Below are positions 1 to 5,236 of a DNA stretch of 6,700 nt, one piece after another. Source of the DNA: Clostridia bacterium (GTDB taxonomy: Bacteria; Bacillota; Clostridia; Christensenellales; UBA1242). The notes below the pieces were generated by a model. The model was not told the origin of the DNA. It saw nothing but the letters and a program-made list of their open reading frames with translations, and searched no databases. The translations under genes and the position numbers were made by a program. The stretch's first letter is position 1. Each line of letters starts with the position of its first letter. The stretch covers positions 1 to 6,700 of the forward strand of contig JAGCEE010000124.1 in the NCBI GenBank assembly GCA_017650795.1. The letters run 5' to 3'.

Positions 1-503
1 AATTCAGCTTCACGGCGAACCTTGGGGGACATAATAAGTTCTTGCATTGTGTAAACCTTACCCTTCATCAACGGGGAAATAAATTCACCATTATCACGGG
101 AGAAATGCACAAAGTGGCAGGCTTCGTGAACGAAAATGGCAAATGCTTCTTCAGCAGTAAGTTTCTTTACTTCAATGGTTTCCGTTCCCTTATTTCCTTC
201 TTCATCTTCTTCATCTTCTTCACTTGTATCTTCAGTGAAAGTCAAGATGTGGTTGTCTTCATCTACCTTTACAATGCTAGGCAAACAAATCTTATCCAAG
301 TTAAGGTGATTGGTAAAATAACCACCAGCACCCTTTGGCATTGGAACACCAATATTAAAAGTGGCAATACCCATTTCATTGTTTTCAAGTGCAGACATTA
401 CTTCACCAAAAAACTCCTGTCTACCTGGATTAGGGTCGTCAAGTTGCCAAGATTCAAAGTCTGAAAGAATTTTGTAAATTTCGTGTCCGGGTTTAACTCC
501 CAT
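1..503 (-). CDS. Putative zinc metallopeptidase-like phage protein (C-terminus beyond the window)
   Basis: Reading leftward from ATG at 501-503, the frame stays open for 167 codons and runs off the left edge, so only the N-terminal part is present. The key signature is FVHEACHFVH at residues 124-133. HEACH (126-130) fits the HExxH zinc-binding and catalytic motif of zincin peptidases. A third ligand could be H133, E155 or one of the glutamates near 165-167, but I cannot tell which. Residues 94-108 form a run of Asp and Glu just before the catalytic helix, probably a flexible insertion. The start is supported by GAGG at 512-515, 8 nt from the ATG, and by promoter P1 immediately upstream. There is no signal peptide, so it probably acts in the cytoplasm. 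The motif is seen directly. Peptidase activity is inferred, because HExxH can occur by chance, though here it lies in a hydrophobic helix context that suits a zincin. The substrate is unknown. Confidence 0.75.
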   Translation of the reverse strand, partial: MGVKPGHEIYKILSDFESWQLDDPNPGRQEFFGEVMSALENNEMGIATFNIGVPMPKGAGGYFTNHLNLDKICLPSIVKVDEDNHILTFTEDTSEEDEEDEEGNKGTETIEVKKLTAEEAFAIFVHEACHFVHFSRDNGEFISPLMKGKVYTMQELIMSPKVRREAE

Positions 504-511
504 AAATAATA

Positions 512-515
512 CCTC
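512..515 (-). promoter_or_regulatory. Shine-Dalgarno for the metallopeptidase-like gene
   Basis: GAGG on the minus strand lies 8 nt before the ATG at 503 and supports that start. The same GAGGTA context precedes the first gene after promoter P2. Confidence 0.75.
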
Positions 516-536
516 GTTTTTAAAGTTACTAGGTAT

Positions 537-565
537 AATATAGTAACACCATTACAGCTTGTCAA
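537..565 (-). promoter_or_regulatory. Promoter P1, sigma70-like
   Basis: On the minus strand, a perfect -35 box TTGACA (560-565) is followed after exactly 17 bp by TATATT (537-542). Transcription should start near 530, leaving a leader of about 27 nt before the ATG at 503. The sequence upstream of -35 (about 569-596) is runs of A and T and could act as an UP element. Box sequences and spacing are identical to P2 at 6495-6523, which makes chance unlikely. The promoter separates the metallopeptidase-like gene from the 349-aa gene upstream. Confidence 0.85.
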
Positions 566-574
566 TGGTTTTTT
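549..574 (+). terminator. Hairpin over the P1 -35 box, plus-strand terminator-like
   Basis: CCATT-ACA (549-556) pairs with TGT-c-AATGG (560-568) with one bulged base and a 3-nt loop. On the plus strand it is followed by six T (569-574). It could end antisense transcription towards the 349-aa gene. Equally, because it covers the -35 box of P1, it could be a repressor operator. No plus-strand gene is visible to need a terminator, so the role is uncertain. Confidence 0.35.
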
Positions 575-596
575 AATAAAAAAATGTAAATATTTT

Positions 597-1646
597 TTAA
601 TAATTCTTTAGCCAATCAAACAATTCATCGTCTGACTTACATCTTTGAATGGCTTCTTCCACATCTTTACATACCTTTTCATCAATTGGAACAACGAAAA
701 CGGGTATTTCAGGCGGAATATATGTTGAAGATTCAACAATCTCTATTTCAGGTTGCTTTATGGGGTAGCTCCCCGCTTGTAACATTAGTGTATTAGTATT
801 ATTACTTATAGATTTACTCTCTCTATTATTATAATCTTTATTTTCTTTATCTAATACACTTATGTTACCTGTCTGATTTACTACCTGTAAACTGGAGTTT
901 ACATCCTTTTCCAAGTCTTCTTCAAAATTGATAAATCCACCATTAGTTGAATCAATATGTTCAGCTATAAACTTCTTAGCTTCTACTTGACTTTCCCATA
1001 CATTCTTACAAGCATCAATGTAATCCTTGAAAATATAATTTTCAAACATTCTTGCTTCCATTTCAGTAAATGGTTCTATTTCTTCCTTGTGTCTTGAAAC
1101 ATAGTTCTTTACAGAATCTATGATACACTTGTAGCCATACTTTTCATCAAGTCCAAGAGCAGTAAAGCCCCAGTATGGGAAATATTCGCCCAATGAATCA
1201 TCCATAAGTTTACGGAATCGTTTTGGGTCTAAAGCATACAATCTGTAGAATTGTTCCTTGTGATAGTCATTGAAATAAGTCTTATATTCGCCATCAAAGG
1301 AAATACATTTATTATTTTGTTTGCTACGGGTTCTACTGTGATAATAATATACCTTCATAAAATCACCATCATAGTTATTATGGGTGATTAGTAGTTCCCT
1401 AAAGTCAAAATTGATTTTATTCAAGATTTTATCAAGATTTTTATAATTTTCATTATAATCTTTTATATCAGAATTTACAGATTCCTTGCTTTCAAACAAG
1501 GTCTTCATTTGTTTTTCGTAAATTATTTTTAACTCAATATTATCTTGTGGAATTAGGTATCTTGAATGGAAACGAACAGACTTTTCCAAGTCCTTAGCGG
1601 TCATTTCTACAAGATATTCGTCACTGAATATGTTCAATGACTTCAT
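597..1646 (-). CDS. Hypothetical phage protein, 349 aa, with Asn/Ser-rich linker
   Basis: I do not recognise the family. Residues 1-247 are rich in aromatic and charged residues and look globular, mainly helical (for example KSLNIFSDEYLVEM at 2-15 and FYRLYALDPKRFRKLMDD at 133-150). Residues 248-290 are a low-complexity Asn/Ser-rich stretch, very AT-rich in DNA. A proline-rich segment follows (297-320, including IPPEIPVFVVP), then a short acidic C-terminal helix (322-347, ending DELFDWLKNY). This suggests a folded domain joined by a flexible tether to a small C-terminal binding element. The frame is open upstream only to a TAG at 1683-1685, and ATG at 1644-1646 is the only plausible start. 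No strong SD lies at the usual distance, but the broken gene upstream stops 4 nt before this ATG, so translational coupling to it is likely. There is no signal peptide or membrane helix. Function unknown. Confidence 0.8.
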   Translation of the reverse strand: MKSLNIFSDEYLVEMTAKDLEKSVRFHSRYLIPQDNIELKIIYEKQMKTLFESKESVNSDIKDYNENYKNLDKILNKINFDFRELLITHNNYDGDFMKVYYYHSRTRSKQNNKCISFDGEYKTYFNDYHKEQFYRLYALDPKRFRKLMDDSLGEYFPYWGFTALGLDEKYGYKCIIDSVKNYVSRHKEEIEPFTEMEARMFENYIFKDYIDACKNVWESQVEAKKFIAEHIDSTNGGFINFEEDLEKDVNSSLQVVNQTGNISVLDKENKDYNNRESKSISNNTNTLMLQAGSYPIKQPEIEIVESSTYIPPEIPVFVVPIDEKVCKDVEEAIQRCKSDDELFDWLKNY

Positions 1647-1650
1647 TATG

Positions 1651-2017
1651 TTAATGAAATTGGCATTTTGGACTCCGACAAGCTACCTTAATGCCCAATA
1701 AGTTACCAAGAATCCTTCTACCTACTTCCTTGTCCTTTTCTTTATATACAGTTCTAGGTTGATAGAAACAGTGGGTTTCTACCAAATTGCCTGCAATATG
1801 GTTTTCTATCTTGTTCTTGGTTTCTTTAAGGAAATAGAATCTATCCCCTGGTTGGTAATTGTTTACATTCTTTAGGATTTCCCTAATATTATCACCTTTT
1901 TGAAAGAATGGCTTACCAACAACATATAAAGCACGGTTAATTGTTCCGATATATGTTACAAGGTACGATTTTTAAATTTTTTTGAATTGTTCCGTTATAT
2001 ATACTATATAAGTTCAC
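1651..2017 (-). pseudogene. Hypothetical gene broken by a single-base frameshift
   Basis: GTG at 2015-2017 has a good SD (AGGAG, 2027-2031, 9 nt away), but its frame stops after 26 codons at TAA 1937-1939. The +1 frame stays open from about 1971 to a TAA at 1651-1653 and has no ATG or other good start of its own. Removing one A from the A5 run (minus strand, 1969-1973) joins them into one 121-codon protein. It reads smoothly across the join (TIQKNLK then SYLVTYIGTINRALYVV) and continues with motifs such as KPFFQKGDNIREIL and YQPGDRFYFLKE. I do not recognise the family. It could be a real inactivating mutation, a homopolymer sequencing error, or much less likely programmed frameshifting. An imperfect repeat (AATTGTTCCG on the plus strand, 1939-1948 and 1985-1994) brackets the break. 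The stop lies 4 nt before the start of the 349-aa gene. Confidence 0.6.
1939..1994. repeat. Direct repeat AATTGTTCCG, two copies 46 bp apart
   Basis: The 10-mer AATTGTTCCG occurs at 1939-1948 and 1985-1994, each followed by an alternating T/A stretch. Both copies lie in the 5' part of the frameshifted gene. In the repaired reading frame each encodes Gly-Thr-Ile. The frame break lies between the copies, which suggests a local duplication or slippage. Confidence 0.5.
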
Positions 2018-2026
2018 AAAACTAAA

Positions 2027-2031
2027 CTCCT
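2027..2031 (-). promoter_or_regulatory. Shine-Dalgarno deciding the GTG start at 2017
   Basis: AGGAG on the minus strand lies 9 nt before the GTG at 2015-2017 and directly after the hairpin at 2032-2057. It is the main evidence that the frameshifted gene starts there, because its long downstream frame has no start codon of its own. Confidence 0.6.
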
Positions 2032-2063
2032 GGATGATAGGGTGCAACCTATCATCCTTTTTT
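2032..2063 (+). terminator. Strong hairpin with T6 tract (plus-strand intrinsic terminator)
   Basis: GGATGATAGG (2032-2041) pairs perfectly with CCTATCATCC (2048-2057) across a 6-nt loop. On the plus strand it is followed by TTTTTT (2058-2063), a textbook rho-independent terminator. All genes here are on the minus strand. In that direction the stem is preceded by A6 and followed by the SD AGGAG, with no U-tract. In the minus-strand mRNA it could instead be a stabilising or processing hairpin in the 62-nt gap after the 70-aa gene. The structure is certain; the direction of use is inferred from the T-tract. Confidence 0.7.
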
Positions 2064-2079
2064 AATGGTTTTTATTTGG

Positions 2080-2292
2080 TTAGACTTCTTCAACTCCATA
2101 GCCATATTTGCCAGCATAAAACTTAGCTTTTGTTTCAGCTTCAGTCTTTGAATCAAATTCTTGTGCCGCAAGATAATCTTGGGTAAATTCAGGAATTTCT
2201 ACATTCCTACCATAATTTGAATCGTCTATGAAAGAACCCTTCAAATAGGTTCTCCCATAGGGAAAATCAAACCAAACAATGTATCTTTTCAT
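2080..2292 (-). CDS. Small hypothetical phage protein, 70 aa
   Basis: I do not recognise a named family. The protein begins with a likely beta strand (KRYIVWFDFP, residues 2-11) and ends with an amphipathic helix (SKTEAETKAKFYAGKYG, 48-64). This small alpha/beta layout, with a terminal helix of the type FDSKTEAE..A, is common in small phage proteins of unknown role. The start at 2290-2292 is firm: AAGGAG lies at 2298-2303, 5 nt away, inside the end of the kinase gene, and that gene's TAA directly abuts this ATG. It is the last intact gene of the run starting at P2 and probably depends on the kinase transcript. Confidence 0.8.
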   Translation of the reverse strand: MKRYIVWFDFPYGRTYLKGSFIDDSNYGRNVEIPEFTQDYLAAQEFDSKTEAETKAKFYAGKYGYGVEEV

Positions 2293-2742
2293 TTAGACTC
2301 CTTGAGGGTCGGCTGATTCCTTGATAATGATTTCATTATCATAATCTTCAAAACCCTCTTTCATTCTATTTATAACATCATCGGGTACGTCATGTACATT
2401 TTGGAAATGGTTATCCATACGATAGACTGTTACTTCATAATCGTGCTTTTTAGCCATTTCAATGTAGGTATTCATATCCTTTAGCTTGACAAAAGTATTG
2501 GCTACAATAACGGCTTCTGTGCCATTACTAAAGGAATTAAACACACTATCAAAGCACCACTTGTGAGCCAATCCAATCAACTTAGGATTCCATTTATACT
2601 TACCATCGTGCATAAAGAACATATCCGCCTCAAAATGGGTTACAGAATGCCCACTTTCAAACAAATCGTGCTTCAATTTCTTTGCGTAAGTAGACTTTCC
2701 AGAACCCGGAATACCACGAATAATATACAATTTTTGTGCCAT
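2293..2742 (-). CDS. P-loop ATPase / polynucleotide-kinase-like protein (N4BP2-like AAA_33 type)
   Basis: Probably binds ATP and transfers a phosphate, possibly to a nucleic-acid 5' end. The N-terminus reads YIIRGIPGSGKST: the Walker A P-loop is at residues 10-18, with K16 and S17 contacting phosphate. EAD at 38-40 supplies an aspartate where T4-type polynucleotide kinases carry the acid that activates the 5' hydroxyl. VIVANTF (78-84) matches the second strand, usually VIVDNTN. NVHDVPDDVINRMKEGFED near residues 114-132 matches the N-hGVP-x-x-I-x-x-M-x-x-x-(F/Y)E ending of N4BP2-like kinases. At 149 aa it is the kinase domain alone, without the phosphatase domain of T4 Pnk. The SD AAGGAG (about 2753-2758) overlaps the stop of the metallophosphoesterase gene upstream, so the two are co-expressed. 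The P-loop assignment is firm; the substrate is inferred. Confidence 0.85.
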   Translation of the reverse strand: MAQKLYIIRGIPGSGKSTYAKKLKHDLFESGHSVTHFEADMFFMHDGKYKWNPKLIGLAHKWCFDSVFNSFSNGTEAVIVANTFVKLKDMNTYIEMAKKHDYEVTVYRMDNHFQNVHDVPDDVINRMKEGFEDYDNEIIIKESADPQGV

Positions 2743-2757
2743 AGTTTTTAATCTCCT

Positions 2758-3375
2758 TTAAAATATTTTATTACCTGAAATATTTGCCAATTCTTTATAA
2801 TTTACTGGTCTATACCAAGCTTCCCAACATACACAATTTTGTACCATTTTCCAAGTAGGGGCAAAATCTACAAGGCTAATCTTTGCGTCTGAATGGGTGT
2901 GTCCGTGGACCAGTACATTAGGGCTATAATCATAGCCTTCATTCAAAACAAGGCTTTCTGTGGTCTTGTATTGGTTAAAATCATAGTGCTGGCAAACATA
3001 GTGTCTACCCTTATAATCAAATACAAGGCTATTATACCAAGTAATATCTTTAGTATTCTTAGCTAACTTGTGGTCATGATTTCCCTTAATGAAAATCTTG
3101 TTACCATTCAACTTACCCATCTTTTCATAGAATACCTTAGCTATTTCCTTTGCCTTGATATTCAACCCAAAATCACCTAAGAAGATAACAGTATCTTCTG
3201 GACCAACAAACTTGTTCCATTGGGTCATAATATCTTCATTCATTTCATCGGTGGTTTCGTAGTTACGGATTTGGTCAAAGTGGTCAGGACAACTTCTTAC
3301 CAACTTTGCGTGATTAAAGTGTGTATCTGACACAAACCACAAATCCTTAGTTTCATCAATCTTAATTGTTGCCAT
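2758..3375 (-). CDS. Calcineurin-like metallophosphoesterase, 205 aa
   Basis: A two-metal phosphoesterase that hydrolyses a phosphomonoester or phosphodiester. The full set of family motifs is visible, numbered from the start at 3375: SDTHFNH (16-22; D17, H19), LGDFG (66-70; D68), KGNHDHKL (97-104; N99, H100, D101), a lone H130 and VHGHTHSD (156-163; H159, H161). Length and motif order fit the small phage and bacterial phosphoesterases related to COG4186. A longer reading from 3441 is possible, but the start at 3373-3375 is preferred. It has GGAGG at 3381-3385, 5 nt away, it puts the first motif at the usual distance from the N-terminus, and it overlaps the 98-aa gene by only 14 bp. The P-loop kinase gene follows 15 bp downstream. 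The enzyme class is near certain; the substrate cannot be read from the sequence. Confidence 0.92.
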   Translation of the reverse strand: MATIKIDETKDLWFVSDTHFNHAKLVRSCPDHFDQIRNYETTDEMNEDIMTQWNKFVGPEDTVIFLGDFGLNIKAKEIAKVFYEKMGKLNGNKIFIKGNHDHKLAKNTKDITWYNSLVFDYKGRHYVCQHYDFNQYKTTESLVLNEGYDYSPNVLVHGHTHSDAKISLVDFAPTWKMVQNCVCWEAWYRPVNYKELANISGNKIF

Positions 3376-3658
3376 CAATTCCTCCATTTCCATAAGAAAG
3401 ATTATGACGATTTTCAAATCTTTCTTGGAATCCATATTCATTAATTAGTTTTTTCTTTGTACATTCCGTTATTTTAAGTGTAATCGGCATTGTGTACAAG
3501 TTAGTTGTATCTTCAATGGTTAAAACATCATTCTTTACATCATACTTGATTGTCTTACCATTGTTGAATACACAGGTATCTAAGTTCCAAGATTTGATTC
3601 CTGCTAGAACACCTTCAATGTTCCTAAATCTCCAAAGCATAAATTGGTCTAAATTCAT
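3362..3658 (-). CDS. Small hypothetical phage protein, 98 aa
   Basis: No recognised family. It appears mostly beta-stranded in the middle (TIKYDVKNDVLTIED at 36-50, then TMPITLKITE at 56-65) with a Gly/Asn-rich tail (SYGNGGIDGNN). Its ATG at 3656-3658 forms an ATGA overlap with the TGA (3655-3657) of the gene upstream, and AAGGAG lies 7 nt before it. Its last codons overlap the start of the metallophosphoesterase gene by 14 bp, and the SD of that gene lies within this one. Translation of the three genes is therefore likely coupled. There is no signal peptide or membrane segment. Confidence 0.8.
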   Translation of the reverse strand: MNLDQFMLWRFRNIEGVLAGIKSWNLDTCVFNNGKTIKYDVKNDVLTIEDTTNLYTMPITLKITECTKKKLINEYGFQERFENRHNLSYGNGGIDGNN

Positions 3659-4041
3659 TTAAAATCTCCTTCAATTTCCTTTACTTTAGATTTAATTCTA
3701 TACTTCTTGTATTGCCCAATCACTTCTTCGTATCTCTTGACCATCTTATATATTTTTTTCTTTATTACTTCATCACTATCTACAACATCATTAAATCCAC
3801 AACAAGCAATACATTTACTATCAGTACCAATAATAATATTATTTGCTAATTTTATTTTTCTTGGGTCTGTTTCATTAAGTTTGTTACTTAGACATTCTTT
3901 ATATGAAATTTGAAACCCTACAAGCAAGTCTTTAGGACGAGAATATTTGAATGGGTAATTATAGCCATACCAAAAATCACCTGAATTGGATTGTACTAAA
4001 CCCAAACTTAAACAATACTCATCAAATTCTTTCTTGTTCAT
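3655..4041 (-). CDS. Small basic hypothetical phage protein, 128 aa
   Basis: No recognised family. The N-terminal half carries an aromatic patch (DFWYGYNYPFKYSRPKDLL, residues 22-40). A cysteine cluster C77-x-x-C80-C81 sits in SKCIACCGF, which could bind metal but has only three cysteines. The C-terminal 38 residues are a Lys-rich, probably helical tail (KKKIYKMVKRYEEV through KVKEIEGDFK) that could touch nucleic acid; this is inference from charge only. A start four codons upstream at a GTG (4051-4053) is possible. I chose the ATG at 4039-4041 because it makes an ATGA overlap with the upstream gene's stop, repeating the arrangement at this gene's own 3' end. No strong SD is present, consistent with coupled re-initiation. 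Confidence 0.75.
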   Translation of the reverse strand: MNKKEFDEYCLSLGLVQSNSGDFWYGYNYPFKYSRPKDLLVGFQISYKECLSNKLNETDPRKIKLANNIIIGTDSKCIACCGFNDVVDSDEVIKKKIYKMVKRYEEVIGQYKKYRIKSKVKEIEGDFK

Positions 4042-4460
4042 ACTGCTTCGCACAAATTAATAAAATTGTCTGCCCTTTCATTCCAATCACTTATTCTTCT
4101 AATAAGTTTATCATTCTTTTCTTTTTCTGCTACTAGAAGCTTTTCAGTTTCATTCAAAATATATTCAAATTCATTTGGTGAAACTTGGTGACTATTGAAT
4201 CCTAACTCATTGAACTTTTCCTTTTGCGTGTAAAGGTTTTCGGAAAGTTTGGTAGAACTTTCTTCTACATCAATTTCATCATATTCTTTCATAATAGCAT
4301 TGTATTCTTGTTCAAATGCTGGTTTAATAGTCAGCTGTTTTAACTTACCTTTCTTTGCCAAAGTATCACAACTAATTTCAAGAGGTCTTGCAACTTCTTT
4401 TGCCAAAGGGTCTAACACAAATTCTTTGTAAATTTTTCTCTGTCTATCAGTAAGTAACAT
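4038..4460 (-). CDS. Hypothetical helical phage protein, 140 aa
   Basis: No recognised family. The sequence is strongly helical: LLTDRQRKIYKEFV (2-15) at the N-terminus, a helix around FEQEYNAIMKEYDEI (49-63), and a probable coiled coil near residues 96-135 (NETEKLLVAEKEKNDKLIRR at 103-122). It is rich in Lys and Glu. The ATG at 4458-4460 follows AGGAG by 6 nt, and that SD overlaps the TAG stop of the gene upstream (4470-4472). The stop TGA (4038-4040) overlaps the next ATG. It could be a structural or scaffold-like accessory protein, but nothing in the sequence decides this. Confidence 0.78.
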   Translation of the reverse strand: MLLTDRQRKIYKEFVLDPLAKEVARPLEISCDTLAKKGKLKQLTIKPAFEQEYNAIMKEYDEIDVEESSTKLSENLYTQKEKFNELGFNSHQVSPNEFEYILNETEKLLVAEKEKNDKLIRRISDWNERADNFINLCEAV

Positions 4461-4469
4461 AGTTATCTC

Positions 4470-4934
4470 CTAAACATAGTGGTTAAAGTAGCCTTTTTCA
4501 ATAGTAATATCAAGTTCCTTTTGAATATTTGGAGCATTACCCTTTAGACAATCGCAATATCCAATAGAACCGCCCAATGGACTCCAAAAAAGTAAATCAT
4601 AATCTTTTAATTGAATACCATTGAGAATGTTATGCCATCTCTTGTTTCGTGTATCAACATTCGGCATTTCTTCCAAAGGATTGATGAATTTAACATTATC
4701 CACTAAGCACAATTCAAACAAATGTGGGTTGTTTGGATTAGCATCGGTCACACCTTCAATTAAAGTAGTCTTAATAATTTCATTTGTATAATAGACATAC
4801 AAAGTAGGAACACGAAAATCAATAGGAAGCTTGTTTTCCTTACGCCAGTTTTGAATGGCATTACGAATTTCCGCACCAAGCATAGCTGTCATACAATTAA
4901 CTTCTTTCTTACTATTGTAAACAAAAAGATTCAT
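4470..4934 (-). CDS. Hypothetical phage protein, 154 aa
   Basis: No recognised family. It is a mixed alpha/beta protein with recognisable stretches AEIRNAIQNWRKENKLP (21-37), PTLYVYYTNEIIKTTLIEG (43-61), LFELCLVDNVKF (72-83) and DLLFWSPLGGSIGYCDCLKG (113-132). The last contains a glycine turn and the pair C127/C129. The start at 4932-4934 is supported by AAGGA at 4941-4945, 6 nt away. Internal methionines at residues 15 and 18 are weaker alternatives without SDs. It ends with TAG, the only amber stop among these genes, which shows that amber is not recoded. No transmembrane segment or signal peptide. Confidence 0.78.
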   Translation of the reverse strand: MNLFVYNSKKEVNCMTAMLGAEIRNAIQNWRKENKLPIDFRVPTLYVYYTNEIIKTTLIEGVTDANPNNPHLFELCLVDNVKFINPLEEMPNVDTRNKRWHNILNGIQLKDYDLLFWSPLGGSIGYCDCLKGNAPNIQKELDITIEKGYFNHYV

Positions 4935-4943
4935 ACAAATTCC

Positions 4944-5225
4944 TTATAGTTTTTTATTTAACAAAAGATAAGCACCGACTGCCATAAAGAACAAGTTGGA
5001 TAGAATAGCCAATTCAAAGCCACCAAGAATGAAAGCAAACGCATTAGCACCAATCCAAAACAATAAGAACGATTCACCATCAATAGAAGGCAATTTCGTA
5101 GGAAAATCGTATTCTACATCTTCGTCTTCATCTTCTGTAAATGTAGGCTTTGCCTTTGGCTTGTAAGATGGTTTCTTATCTTCGTCAGGCTTTCGCTTCA
5201 TATAATCACGGTCATAAATTGACAT
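4944..5225 (-). CDS. Small two-helix membrane protein, 93 aa
   Basis: The N-terminal 50 residues are hydrophilic: a basic Lys/Pro-rich part (MKRKPDEDKKPSYKPKAKP, 9-27) followed by an acidic run (EDEDEDVEYD, 31-40). Two adjacent hydrophobic helices follow, at about 53-70 (FLLFWIGANAFAFILGGF) and 72-90 (LAILSNLFFMAVGAYLLLN), with a short basic end NKKL. The tight turn suggests a helical hairpin in the inner membrane with the long tail in the cytoplasm. The start at 5223-5225 is chosen over a GTG six bases upstream, because that GTG overlaps the SD AAGGAG (5231-5236). The SD overlaps the stop codon of the 277-aa gene. The two-helix layout recalls phage holins, but holins are usually near lysis genes, and none is visible here. 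Function unknown. Confidence 0.8.
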   Translation of the reverse strand: MSIYDRDYMKRKPDEDKKPSYKPKAKPTFTEDEDEDVEYDFPTKLPSIDGESFLLFWIGANAFAFILGGFELAILSNLFFMAVGAYLLLNKKL

Positions 5226-5230
5226 ATTCA

Positions 5231-5236
5231 CTCCTT
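5231..5236 (-). promoter_or_regulatory. Shine-Dalgarno deciding the start at 5225
   Basis: AAGGAG lies 5 nt upstream of the ATG at 5223-5225 and overlaps both the alternative GTG (5229-5231) and the TAA of the gene upstream (5235-5237). This favours the shorter 93-aa product. Confidence 0.75.

Noticed and set aside
42..464. Plus-strand open frame of 140 codons with Phe/Ile-rich sequence
   Set aside because: It is the antisense of the metallopeptidase-like gene, has no SD, and its Phe/Ser repeats are the reverse reading of the Asp/Glu run.
534..539. Perfect TATAAT on the plus strand
   Set aside because: There is no -35 box at 16-18 bp upstream and no extended -10 TG. It is explained by overlap with the A/T-rich -10 region of P1.
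1973..1980. Heptamer A-AAT-TTA in the GTG frame, a known -1 frameshift slippery sequence
   Set aside because: A -1 shift here leads within a few codons to a stop (TAA near 1957). The long downstream frame needs a +1 shift, so programmed -1 frameshifting does not explain the gene.
3376..3441. 22-residue N-terminal extension of the metallophosphoesterase
   Set aside because: The upstream start has no SD and would overlap the 98-aa gene by 80 bp. The ATG at 3375 has a good SD and the expected distance to the first motif.
4944..5225. Holin assignment for the two-helix membrane protein
   Set aside because: Two helices alone are not diagnostic, the long hydrophilic N-terminus is atypical, and no endolysin or spanin gene is nearby.
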